Program-made: the position numbers and the translations under genes
Origin: Candidatus Zixiibacteriota bacterium
Lineage (GTDB): Bacteria; Zixibacteria; MSB-5A5; UBA10806; 4484-95
Assembly (NCBI GenBank): GCA_021159005.1
Contig: JAGGSN010000223.1
Location: 1-32,104 of the forward strand
Length of the DNA stretch: 32,104 nt
Direction of reading: 5' to 3'
In this document: positions 25,256 through 32,104 of the stretch, piece by piece
Position numbering within the stretch: position 1 is the first letter of the stretch
How the letters are laid out: the number at the start of each line of letters is the position of its first letter
The notes under the pieces: generated by a model
What the model was told of the DNA's origin: nothing
The model's input: the letters and a program-made list of their open reading frames with translations, nothing else
Databases searched by the model: none

Positions 25256-26172
25256 TGGAAACAAAAGATAATTCAGAACCTCCCAGTAGTGGCTATCATC
25301 AGAACGGTTTTTGGACTCGGCTAAAAAGGCTGTTTAAAAAAGAACCAGCCGCAAAACTTTCCCAAAGTCAAAAAGATGCATTCATAGAAAAATCGATTGA
25401 GGAATTCTCAACTAATATTTCTATGGAGGCCGAAAAACTCGAACAAGCGGCTAAAAAAATGATTCACGGCATCATCGATTTATCTGATACGGCTGTTAAA
25501 GAAATTATGGTTCCGCGCGTTGACATCGTGGGAATTGAGGAAGGCGCTTCATTAGCTGAAATAATTGAATTGGTAAAAAAAACAGGTCATTCCCGATTTC
25601 CTTTCTATCGAGAATCGCTTGATGAAATAAAAGGTATTCTCTATATCAAGGACGTGTTTGTCGATTACCCTTCCTCTAATGATACAACCTTAGATACAAT
25701 CACTCGTCCGGCCTACTTTGTCCCGGAAAATAAAAAAGCCAGCGAGTTATTAAAGGAGATGAAAATGAATAAAATTCATCTCTCGATTGTTGTTGATGAA
25801 TATGGCGGAACCGCTGGTTTAGTTACTCTCGAAGACGCCCTCGAAGAGATTGTTGGAGAAATTGAGGACGAATACGACCTTGAGGAACAAGTGGTTAAAA
25901 AAATCGATGAGACCCACTATTCTGTGAAAGGCAGTCTGCCTATTTCCGATCTCAACGAAGAGCTCGATCTGGATCTTCCTGAAGACCAGTTTGAAACTGT
26001 TGGAGGGGTCATATACGATATTGTCGGTAGGCTGCCCGAGCAGGGAACTACTATTGATTATCAATCCTTGAAATTTACAGCAGAAGTAATCGATGGTCAG
26101 CGAATAACCAGAGTTATTGTCGAACTCGTTCAGAATAAAATTACCAACAAGCAGAACACTAACAGCGAGTAA
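25255..26172 (+). CDS. corC: CorC/HlyC-type CBS-domain protein (YbeX-like)
   Basis: A soluble protein of 305 residues. After a charged N-terminal stretch it has two CBS domains, the first starting near M-V-P-R-V-D-I-V (about 85) and the second near 145-205 (S-I-V-V-D-E-Y-G-G-T-A-G-L). A C-terminal CorC/HlyC domain (about 215-295) has G-S-L-P-I-S-D-L-N and F-E-T-V-G-G. No DUF21 membrane domain is present, so it is the short YbeX type rather than the integral-membrane type. The family is linked to Mg/Co efflux and, in E. coli, sits beside ybeZ and ybeY and affects ribosomes. AAGGA precedes the ATG, which overlaps the ybeY stop (TAATG). Confidence 0.92.
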   Translation: METKDNSEPPSSGYHQNGFWTRLKRLFKKEPAAKLSQSQKDAFIEKSIEEFSTNISMEAEKLEQAAKKMIHGIIDLSDTAVKEIMVPRVDIVGIEEGASLAEIIELVKKTGHSRFPFYRESLDEIKGILYIKDVFVDYPSSNDTTLDTITRPAYFVPENKKASELLKEMKMNKIHLSIVVDEYGGTAGLVTLEDALEEIVGEIEDEYDLEEQVVKKIDETHYSVKGSLPISDLNEELDLDLPEDQFETVGGVIYDIVGRLPEQGTTIDYQSLKFTAEVIDGQRITRVIVELVQNKITNKQNTNSE

Positions 26173-26458
26173 TGTGTTTTAGCCGGAGTTTAACACTTGC
26201 GTTTTGATAAGACACAGCGCTGTAATATGTTAACCATAATTGCGATTAGAAATCCGACACAACAAGACTCTTCATTGAGGGCCTCGGGACTTTCAAAGCT
26301 TCGAAAATCTCAAGCTGCTTTGCATCCGCGCTCACCAAGGCATGATGATGACTATGAGATTAAGTTCGGTGATGATTATTGAGAGTGGTTTTAAAAGCAT
26401 ACGCGCCGAATAGGCAGGTCTCGGGGAGACCTGCCCTGCAGGCTTATAAAACCGCTGC
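26173..26458. other. Spacer between convergent corC and fba
   Basis: It holds one strong palindrome at 26413-26435. A 61-codon plus-strand frame at 26197-26382 begins with TTG and has GGAG upstream, but its residue make-up is unlike a folded protein, so it is not called. No T-rich terminator was found for corC. Confidence 0.5.
26413..26435. repeat. Perfect 10-bp hairpin GGCAGGTCTC/GAGACCTGCC
   Basis: The arms 26413-26422 and 26426-26435 pair perfectly around the loop GGG. The outer GGCAGGTC/GACCTGCC matches the ends of the elements at 3992-4129 and 18979-19009. Its position between convergent genes would suit a two-way transcription barrier, but T-runs are missing on both sides. Confidence 0.55.
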
Positions 26459-27421
26459 TTATTTTGCAGCCATTTTTTCATCGGCTGTATTTTTCGCAGA
26501 TGCTTGATTGGCGCTTCCTAAGACTTGCATCTTTTGTTTAACGATTTCTGTTATCGCATCCCGAGCAGGACCAAGTATTTTCCTCGGATCAAACTCTGCG
26601 ATTTTCGTAGTTAGCACCTCTCTGACAGTAGCCGTAAATGTCAACCGTAAGTCTGTATCTATATTTATTTTATTGATGCCTCTTTTTACGGCTTCTCGAT
26701 AAGCTTCATCCGGCACGCCTTTTGCCCCCGGGATTTTGCCGCCGTATTTAGTTAGCTTGTCTACCAGATCCTTAGGTACGCCGCTAGCGCCATGAAGAAC
26801 TAACGGGATATTAACCATTGATTTAATCTTTTCTATCCTGTCAAAATCAAGCTTGGCTTCGCTTTTGAACTTATAGGCTCCGTGGCTCGTCCCAACGGCT
26901 ACCGCCAGGGCATCACAGCCGCTTTTTTTGACAAATTCAACCGCTTCATCCGGATCGGTATAGGTAGCATTCGCCGCATCGACCTTAACATTATCCTCGA
27001 TACCGGCAAGTTTGCCAAGCTCCGCTTCAACCGTAACATTATACTTGCGGGCATAATCCACTACTTCTTTTGTAATCCGGATATTTTCCTCAAACGGATG
27101 ATGTGAGCCGTCAATCATAACTGAAGTAAAGCCGGCATCAATGCATCTTTTGGCATCGTCAAATGTTGCGCCATGATCAAGATGAAGAGCCACCGGTATA
27201 GATTTTCTTTCTACTTCAGATTTAACGATGGCGACAAGATTTTCCAGCCCGGCATATTTCAGAGCGCTGGTAGAGGCGGCAATTATTACCGGTGATTTCA
27301 TCTCTTCCGCCGCTTGCAATACAGCTTGAACAAACTCGAGATTATTTACGTTGAATTGACCAATAGCATAATATTTTTTATTTGCTTCTTTGTACATTTC
27401 ATGCAAAGGAACTAAAGGCAT
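26459..27421 (-). CDS. fba: Class II fructose-bisphosphate aldolase
   Basis: This 320-residue zinc enzyme splits fructose-1,6-bisphosphate in glycolysis or makes it in gluconeogenesis. Visible features: Asp82-His83 in H-L-D-H-G (catalytic Asp and zinc ligand), S-H-H-P-F (106-110), E-A-E-L-G (132-136), zinc ligands His180 (V-G-T-S-H-G) and His210 (L-H-G-A-S-G), and phosphate-binding N-I-D-T-D (253-257). A GGAGGGAG motif precedes the ATG. The C-terminal 20 residues are Ala/Lys-rich and extend past the fold. A tagatose-bisphosphate aldolase role cannot be excluded from sequence alone. It stands alone between convergent corC and the VIT/VWA gene. A small leader frame overlaps its start. Confidence 0.93.
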   Translation of the reverse strand: MPLVPLHEMYKEANKKYYAIGQFNVNNLEFVQAVLQAAEEMKSPVIIAASTSALKYAGLENLVAIVKSEVERKSIPVALHLDHGATFDDAKRCIDAGFTSVMIDGSHHPFEENIRITKEVVDYARKYNVTVEAELGKLAGIEDNVKVDAANATYTDPDEAVEFVKKSGCDALAVAVGTSHGAYKFKSEAKLDFDRIEKIKSMVNIPLVLHGASGVPKDLVDKLTKYGGKIPGAKGVPDEAYREAVKRGINKINIDTDLRLTFTATVREVLTTKIAEFDPRKILGPARDAITEIVKQKMQVLGSANQASAKNTADEKMAAK

Positions 27422-27491
27422 TTCTCCCTCCTATTAAATTAGAGATATTTTTATTTGAAGTTTTTACTAATTCCGCAACATTGACAACCAT
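27399..27491 (-). CDS. Candidate 30-residue leader ORF overlapping the aldolase start
   Basis: An ATG at 27491 has AAGGAGG (27505-27499) exactly seven bases upstream, the best ribosome site in the area. It opens 30 codons (M-V-V-N-V-A-E-L-V-K...) and ends at a TGA inside fba, in a different frame, 20 bases past the fba ATG. It could couple translation to fba. A TATAAT at 27517-27512 lies so close upstream that its transcript would begin in the ribosome site, so either that is not the promoter or the frame is poorly translated. It is too short to judge by composition. Confidence 0.3.
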   Translation of the reverse strand: MVVNVAELVKTSNKNISNLIGGRNAFSSFA

Positions 27492-27653
27492 TTGCGTTCC
27501 TCCTTGGTTGTATTATACTTATTAAACTATTATTTTCTTCAATCGGTTTGTTATTTCTTATCGACAGGTAATACTAATATAAATAATATTATATGGCAAT
27601 TATTTTTTGTGTTTATACCGGAATTTATAATTTAATATCAGTGCCGCAGCAAT

Positions 27654-27677
27654 AATCGGGGCTGGAAAGCCCCGATT
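27654..27677 (-). terminator. Hairpin after the VIT/VWA gene, possible terminator
   Basis: AATCGGGGCT (27654-27663) pairs perfectly with AGCCCCGATT (27668-27677) around GGAA. It lies 15 bases past the stop of the VIT/VWA gene, where a terminator would be. On the minus strand it is followed by ATTGCTGC, so the T-run is poor. It may instead be a repeat. Confidence 0.4.
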
Positions 27678-27691
27678 ACTAAGTGGTTATA

Positions 27692-29893
27692 TTACAGATT
27701 CGGAAACAACAATTTTAACTCTTTCTCAGTTAGATTTTCTTTTCCCGAATCCGATATTTGGACAACCTGAGCGCCGATTTTCAAACGCACCTGTTCGCCT
27801 AATCCAAGATACCTGCCAAGCGACTGGTCATTTTCGAGAAGCTGGAAATATGCTTTCGAATATCGCTTGACCTCCATATCGAATTTATCGCCCTCGATGT
27901 CGCCCTGTATCCAATTATCGCCCGCTTGGAAAAAGCCCTGCGAACCGACCTGAGTAATATTTGAGAAATGTTTTTCCTCACCGTCAATTATTATTTCATT
28001 GGCAGGGGCATTTTGTGTCGAAGAATATTTCTTATTTAAACTTTTCGATTGAGCAACCGCCGCCCTGCCGGTTTGGTAGCTTGAAAGGTCTTTAAATTTC
28101 CGCCCAATATATTCATTTGCTTCTGGCAGCGGCATCGCTCTAAACTCCTCAGCTTGCCTCTGTCCATCACCGGTAACTAAAAAGGATGTGTATTCTGTAA
28201 CAATCCCAAATTTCTTCGATAATGCGATTACTTCATTAAGTAATTCATCCTGCGTGCCATGAAGCCGCATTTGCTGAATCAGGTGGCTAATCCGGCGGTT
28301 AGCCCATAATAGCGGGATAAATTCATCTTTTTCGGAACCATCGTTAAAATTGACCGGAAATTCATAGGTTATATCCCGATTGCCGATTTTGCCTTTGATA
28401 ATTGCCTGAGAACTGCCATTGCCATCATAACGACCGACTATTATGATTTCAGAGCCATGGAAAAGATCGGGCAGTTGGTTCGGATATATATTGTAATCTC
28501 TGATTGAACTAAACGAAAGCGATACATCAGTTAATGCCGGACTGCTGATTCTCGAGGCGAAACGCGACACCTTAACCTCAATATCCTCATCAGGCAAAAC
28601 ATATTCGGAAACGCCGCTATTTCCCTGAGCCAGACGGTCTAATAAATGTGCATTAACATCGAAACCTACGCCAAATGTAAACAGCCGGGCGCGATGTTCA
28701 TTAAGAGTTTTTGTATTATTAATAATATTTTCGATGTCTATAATGCCGGAGGTCGGCAGGCCATCAGTTAAAAATAATATGTAAGTAGGGTCATTGTCGT
28801 ACGAAGTCATGCTGCAGGCGGCGGCAAGGGCATCATAGATGTTTGTACCGCCGGAGGCATCGAGTCTTTCGGCGAAATCAATTGCTTCCTCAATATTAGT
28901 TCTATCAGCTCTGACTAAACTTTGCTTAAACGGCTTGATTGAATCATCATAATCTATGATATTGAAATCATCGCCATCGTTAAGCCCCAAAAGGACGAAT
29001 TTAAGCGCGGCTATTGCCTGCTTAAATTTATCGCCGCGCATACTGCCGGAGGAATCAAGCACGAAAATAATATTCTTATCGATATCATTATTATTTTTCT
29101 TAAACGGCGGGGCAAGTATGCCTAAGAAATAACCATCCTTGTTGTTTCGCTCACGATAGCTAAGAAGGTGAAAACCGAAATCGCGATTTTGACGGGTGAA
29201 ATACAGGGCGAAATCTTTATCGGGTTTTACGTTTCTTTCACTGTAGTGAACCGCGAAAGACCTATCGCCGGTGCGTTTCGTTTCTATCTGATGCGAGGGG
29301 CAATACAGCGCGCCGATTTTATCGAATGATTTAATTGCAGCATCAACAGTGCAGTCCTGAAGATTTTCACCCGAATATTTTTCAGTATTGAGGGGATAGA
29401 TATATTCCACAGTGCCGTTGTCGGATTTCAATGATTCCTCATACTCGATTTTAATTCGCACTTCGCCTCTGGCGGGAATAGGATATACTCTCAGGCGATA
29501 CATCCCCCGTCCGGCGTATTCCAAGAGCGCCGGGTCTTTTCGCTGACGTACGATATCCTCATATATTTTACGAGCCTGGTCAGCATCGAGAAGCTCTGCC
29601 TCCATCTTGCGGCCATCCAGCCAGGCAACAAAACGGCTGATTACCGCGCCCTCCGGGATAGGGAAGATGTAATCGGCTTCTATTTCTCTGCGGTAGGGGT
29701 TTACAAAAACCTGGTCGATTTCAGTCAGCGCTGCCGGGTCGTTAATTTCAACATCTACATGATGATATTTGACATTAATCGCCGGTTTCGGCGGCATCCA
29801 TGGTTTTGGGTTGGGTATAATCATTACGCCATCTGCCAAAACCGCTGTAGTGAAAGCCATGATAGATATCATTATAAGAGTGATGCGTTTCAT
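27692..29893 (-). CDS. Secreted VIT and von Willebrand A domain protein
   Basis: A protein of 733 residues with a signal peptide (about 1-20, ends A-V-L-A). A VIT (inter-alpha-trypsin inhibitor) domain spans about 35-155, with the typical P-I-P-E-G-A-V-I and Y-E-D-I-V-R-Q-R-K-D-P-A-L-L-E. The VWA domain (about 272-450) has a complete metal-ion adhesion site: D280-S-S-G-S284, Thr350 in S-G-G-T-N-I and Asp377 in T-D-G. The remaining 280 residues include an alpha-helical part that usually follows VIT-VWA and an unassigned tail. Such proteins are thought to bind other proteins at the cell surface; the bacterial role is not established. GAAGGAG precedes the ATG. A hairpin at 29921-29940 lies in the leader. 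Confidence 0.88.
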   Translation of the reverse strand: MKRITLIMISIMAFTTAVLADGVMIIPNPKPWMPPKPAINVKYHHVDVEINDPAALTEIDQVFVNPYRREIEADYIFPIPEGAVISRFVAWLDGRKMEAELLDADQARKIYEDIVRQRKDPALLEYAGRGMYRLRVYPIPARGEVRIKIEYEESLKSDNGTVEYIYPLNTEKYSGENLQDCTVDAAIKSFDKIGALYCPSHQIETKRTGDRSFAVHYSERNVKPDKDFALYFTRQNRDFGFHLLSYRERNNKDGYFLGILAPPFKKNNNDIDKNIIFVLDSSGSMRGDKFKQAIAALKFVLLGLNDGDDFNIIDYDDSIKPFKQSLVRADRTNIEEAIDFAERLDASGGTNIYDALAAACSMTSYDNDPTYILFLTDGLPTSGIIDIENIINNTKTLNEHRARLFTFGVGFDVNAHLLDRLAQGNSGVSEYVLPDEDIEVKVSRFASRISSPALTDVSLSFSSIRDYNIYPNQLPDLFHGSEIIIVGRYDGNGSSQAIIKGKIGNRDITYEFPVNFNDGSEKDEFIPLLWANRRISHLIQQMRLHGTQDELLNEVIALSKKFGIVTEYTSFLVTGDGQRQAEEFRAMPLPEANEYIGRKFKDLSSYQTGRAAVAQSKSLNKKYSSTQNAPANEIIIDGEEKHFSNITQVGSQGFFQAGDNWIQGDIEGDKFDMEVKRYSKAYFQLLENDQSLGRYLGLGEQVRLKIGAQVVQISDSGKENLTEKELKLLFPNL

Positions 29894-29920
29894 CGTTATG
29901 CTCCTTCGTTACAAGTTTTA

Positions 29921-29940
29921 ATAACGGGACCCCGTTATTG
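29921..29940 (-). promoter_or_regulatory. Leader hairpin upstream of the VIT/VWA gene
   Basis: AATAACGG (29921-29928) pairs perfectly with CCGTTATT (29933-29940) around GACC. A TATAAT on the minus strand (29958-29953) puts the start of transcription near 29946, so the hairpin would form at the very 5' end of the message, or the palindrome could be a repressor site. No good -35 is seen. Confidence 0.35.
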
Positions 29941-30120
29941 TTGCATTTAACCATTATACTCATCGGGCAGGGAAAATATTCCATTTTTTTATTGCTTTTA
30001 AGTTGTTAATATACAGGAAAATATGAAAAACCAAATAATGCGGGGGGAGCCCTGTTAGTTCTTTGTCAAACTTGAACTGATGTTAAAATCACTCTTACAA
30101 AAATATACATCGCCTATATG

Positions 30121-30842
30121 TCAATCTTTATCCTTCACCGCTTCCAACAACGTAAAATCATAAAACTTGCCGATAACCTTGAACCTTATACTAATCACAA
30201 ATAATATTTTTATCCGCCCGCGAACTTCCATATTTGTCATCGCATAATGTCTGTTGTTAAGCTTAGAGAAACTAAAATTCAGGAAAAGCTCCTTTACTTT
30301 TTTAGGTCGGAGCACCTCGACATCAATGGTTTTATACAGGAAACTTTCCTTATCGATTATTATTTTCCCCCTAACTTGTCCTTTATCGGTTTTTTTTTAC
30401 GGGGATTAATCGAGATGATATAGGCATTATCGGTTTTTTCAAGCAATTCGAAATAGTAATTGGGGTCATCAATAGATAAATGTGATTTAATATCGAGTTT
30501 ATTTTTTTCATTTCTGTTTTTCTTATCATCCCTATCATCTTTATCATCAGAGCTGGAATAGATTATCTCACGAGTTAATTCCTCATCACCCTGCATCTTC
30601 ACTCGAGATATAATGGTATCAGCTTCATCATAAATACCCTCTTTATCGACTTTGCCGATAAGAATTTTCTCGGTGAATTCGATGATATAAGATTTACTAT
30701 TTTCTTCTTCAGCCTCAAGAGCATTTTGGGTGCGGTTGAGAATTTCCTCAAGGGTGATTTGTTGTGAATGTGCCTGACTAAAGACAGCTATGATTGATAA
30801 TAATATTACAGTTGATTTCAAAGTTCTATAAATTCCTTGCAA
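30121..30842 (-). pseudogene. LolA-like outer-membrane lipoprotein-sorting protein, interrupted by a -1 frameshift
   Basis: The first frame (30842-30360, TTG start, 160 residues) has a signal peptide (about 1-26, ends A-H-S) and the start of a LolA/LolB-like fold. It has a charged K/D-rich insert near 98-115 and ends ...L-G-G-K-stop. The -1 frame then continues without a break, I-I-I-D-K-E-S-F-L-Y-K-T, for 80 residues to 30121. I-D-K-E-S-F-L is the strand that normally follows in this family. A complete protein would be 240 residues. The shift must fall at 30360-30399, because the -1 frame has a TAA just before the A-run. That window holds nine A (30398-30390) and a G-GGA-AAA heptamer beside the stop. 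It is either a real mutation, a base-calling error in a homopolymer, or programmed slippage. The family call is moderate. Confidence 0.7.
30363..30398 (-). promoter_or_regulatory. Possible slippage site: A9 run and G-GGA-AAA heptamer
   Basis: Reading the minus strand, nine A lie at 30398-30390 and GGGAAAA at 30369-30363, split by the reading frame as G-GGA-AAA directly before TAA. X-XXY-YYZ is the standard -1 ribosomal slippery pattern, and A9 runs can cause RNA polymerase slippage. Both would yield the correct downstream frame. No downstream stimulatory stem was identified. Confidence 0.4.
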
Positions 30843-30958
30843 TTACTATTATCTTAAGCTGTAAATTATTGGGTATAAACGAATAATAACCCTGCAGTGT
30901 TTTTACGCACTTACCGGATGTTGAATCTTTAAAGTCTTGTATGTCCATTTATAATATC

Positions 30959-31010
30959 CTTATTGCAGGATACTGCAATAAGAAAATCTCTCGCTACAGT
31001 ATCCTGTAAT
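30959..31010. repeat. Switchable inverted repeat: two small hairpins or one long one
   Basis: CTTATTGCAG (30959-30968) pairs perfectly with CTGCAATAAG (30973-30982), loop GATA. TACAG (30995-30999) pairs with CTGTA (31004-31008), loop TATC. Alternatively, 30962-30975 pairs with 30997-31010 at 13 of 14 positions over a 21-base loop. The two arrangements exclude each other. The element lies in the 242-base spacer between two same-strand genes. It may be an attenuator-like leader for the LolA-like gene or a REP-type repeat pair. Confidence 0.5.
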
Positions 31011-31084
31011 GTTATTCTCTTTAGGTGTCCATTATCAGCATCTTTTAAAATAGCTATATTGAGACATAAGTCATATCGCCATAA

Positions 31085-32011
31085 TTACTTATGTTTGGAA
31101 TAGCCCTCCGGTATCTCAAACTTGCTGTCATCAACATCGCCTTTTTCGATACTCTGAACCTCAGTAGTCAATGTAAACACCATATTCATTCCGTCTTCAC
31201 TTTTGGGCTTATCATCTAATCCCATCATAGCGAGCATTTCCGGCGGAATCTGACTATGATCTTCACCGCCAGCGCCCATTGCCTCAGTGCTTTCCATCAG
31301 AATAGCTGTTTTGATAGGATAACCACCGGCTTTCTGCATCTGCTCTGTCATTTCATTAAATTGGTCTCCATAATAACCGAAAAACTGCGACATGCTATTT
31401 TGGCTCCACATCCTGTCAACGCCGGCTATATCAGCAAAGCTTTGACTAAATTCCGTTAATTCATCTATGGCAGGAACATCTTTGGCATACCAGTATTCAT
31501 AGGTAATCCGCATTTTCCTGTCAGGGTCGGTTTCATAAACGCCGTTGGCTTTGCCGGTTATTTTTTTACATTTAAAACCGTTAATATCAACATTTTCGTC
31601 AGATTTTTCTACCTCGACAGTCCAGATAAAGTCCGTTGGGTCATCTTTATCAGGAATACCGCCGGACATAGCTCCTTGACTCATAGTTCTTTCAAGGCCT
31701 TGAAGCATGGTTTCTGTATAAGTTCTCTTTTCTGTGTCGAGATCCCACATCATTTTCATATCCAGACGGGTGATATGTTGAAATTCGGTAGTCTTTTCGC
31801 CGCCGGTCATAGCCATGATGCCGCCGGATATTGTATTGATGCCTTTAGTACTGCTTCTGTCGCTTTTGACATACTGCGTTCCATCCATATCGATATTCAT
31901 CAGCCCGCCGGATTCCATGTGTGTCTTCTGTTTGATAATCACATCGGCTTCAACAATGTCAGCAAACCCAACAATTAGAATGGCAATTAGAATAAAGCTC
32001 AAATTTTTCAT
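31085..32011 (-). CDS. Exported protein of unknown function, DUF4412-like
   Basis: A protein of about 308 residues with a signal peptide (M-K-N-L-S-F ... I-V-E-A). The mature part is rich in Met, Asp, Glu and Gly, with beta-strand-like stretches (V-I-I-K-Q-K-T-H-M-E; R-L-D-M-K-M-M-W-D-L-D). One segment has W-T-V-E-V-E ... G-F-K-C-K-K-I-T-G, and the end reads F-E-I-P-E-G-Y. That ending and the G-F-x-C-x-K-x-x-G segment resemble the DUF4412 type of periplasmic proteins, an impression I cannot test here. AAAGGAGG sits close upstream of two adjacent ATG codons; the second (32011) has the better spacing. An in-frame ATG at 32032 would add seven residues. It shares strand with the LolA-like and VIT/VWA genes. 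Confidence 0.7.
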   Translation of the reverse strand: MKNLSFILIAILIVGFADIVEADVIIKQKTHMESGGLMNIDMDGTQYVKSDRSSTKGINTISGGIMAMTGGEKTTEFQHITRLDMKMMWDLDTEKRTYTETMLQGLERTMSQGAMSGGIPDKDDPTDFIWTVEVEKSDENVDINGFKCKKITGKANGVYETDPDRKMRITYEYWYAKDVPAIDELTEFSQSFADIAGVDRMWSQNSMSQFFGYYGDQFNEMTEQMQKAGGYPIKTAILMESTEAMGAGGEDHSQIPPEMLAMMGLDDKPKSEDGMNMVFTLTTEVQSIEKGDVDDSKFEIPEGYSKHK

Positions 32012-32052
32012 CATTCCTCCTTTATTAAGCATTATCTTTTAATTTCAGATTA

Positions 32053-32081
32053 ATTATAGTATATTTAATTTTATTGAGCAA
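32053..32081 (-). promoter_or_regulatory. Probable promoter for the DUF4412-like gene
   Basis: On the minus strand TTGCTC (32081-32076, three of six) is followed after 17 bp by a perfect TATAAT (32058-32053). Transcription would begin near 32046, about 35 bases before the start codon. Confidence 0.45.
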
Positions 32082-32104
32082 TTTTTAATTGATTAAAATT
32101 ATGC

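Noticed and set aside
26197-26382. A 61-codon plus-strand frame after corC with GGAG before a TTG
   Set aside because: Residue make-up (many Arg, Gln, His and Ser, no hydrophobic core) is not protein-like, and there is no recognisable similarity.
1-32104. CRISPR array, phage, integron or defence island
   Set aside because: No regularly spaced direct repeats, no integrase, transposase, Cas, toxin or restriction genes are seen in any frame.

Overview
This 32.1-kb window looks like ordinary chromosome from a Gram-negative-type bacterium. It is fairly AT-rich, and its intergenic spaces are dotted with GC-rich palindromes. The best guess for lineage is the FCB superphylum, perhaps a Zixibacteria-like uncultured group. 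That guess rests on dockerin-tailed gingipain-like peptidases with the loop D-V-N-G-D...G-S-D-V, on LolA-like and VIT/VWA secreted proteins, and on the mix of class II RNR with ThyX. It is an inference from gene style, with no rRNA or marker tree behind it. No plasmid, phage, transposase, tRNA, rRNA or CRISPR array was seen.

Layout. 1-192: non-coding, two palindromes. 193-3651 (-) and 4517-5950 (+): two secreted caspase-fold peptidases with dockerin repeats, transcribed divergently from an 865-bp spacer that holds a REPIN-like double hairpin. 6055-9056 (-): thyX then nrdJ, a deoxynucleotide synthesis operon with a good sigma70-type promoter and a rho-independent terminator. 9846-12209 (+): a long transketolase with its own terminator. 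12707-15970 (+): a membrane-bound hybrid histidine kinase with three PAS domains. 16331-18969 (+): a tandem pair of M16 peptidases, one with the zinc site and one without. 19256-19648 (+): a small VanZ-like membrane protein. 19822-26172 (+): a tight cluster aspS-phoH-pgpH-ybeY-corC. 26459-27421 (-): class II fructose-bisphosphate aldolase. 27692-32011 (-): three secreted proteins, namely a VIT/VWA protein, a LolA-like protein whose frame is broken, and a 308-residue exported protein.

How the genes fit together. The window is mostly housekeeping: dNTP and dTMP supply (nrdJ, thyX), central carbon flow (transketolase, aldolase), and translation or RNA quality control with c-di-AMP turnover (aspS, phoH, pgpH, ybeY, corC). 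Interspersed are export-related proteins: dockerin peptidases, periplasmic M16 peptidases, VIT/VWA and LolA-like proteins.

Most unusual points. (1) The LolA-like gene continues in the -1 frame right at a canonical G-GGA-AAA slippery heptamer next to its stop codon, 20 bases after a run of nine A. (2) ybeY has no ATG, GTG or TTG start that would give a full-length protein; an ATA in a 4-base overlap with pgpH, preceded by a Shine-Dalgarno-like GAGAG, fits best. (3) Several families of short palindromic repeats recur across the window. (4) A two-hairpin/one-hairpin switchable inverted repeat lies between the last two genes. (5) A 30-codon leader ORF with a perfect Shine-Dalgarno sequence overlaps the aldolase start. 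No clearly new multi-gene system was found.
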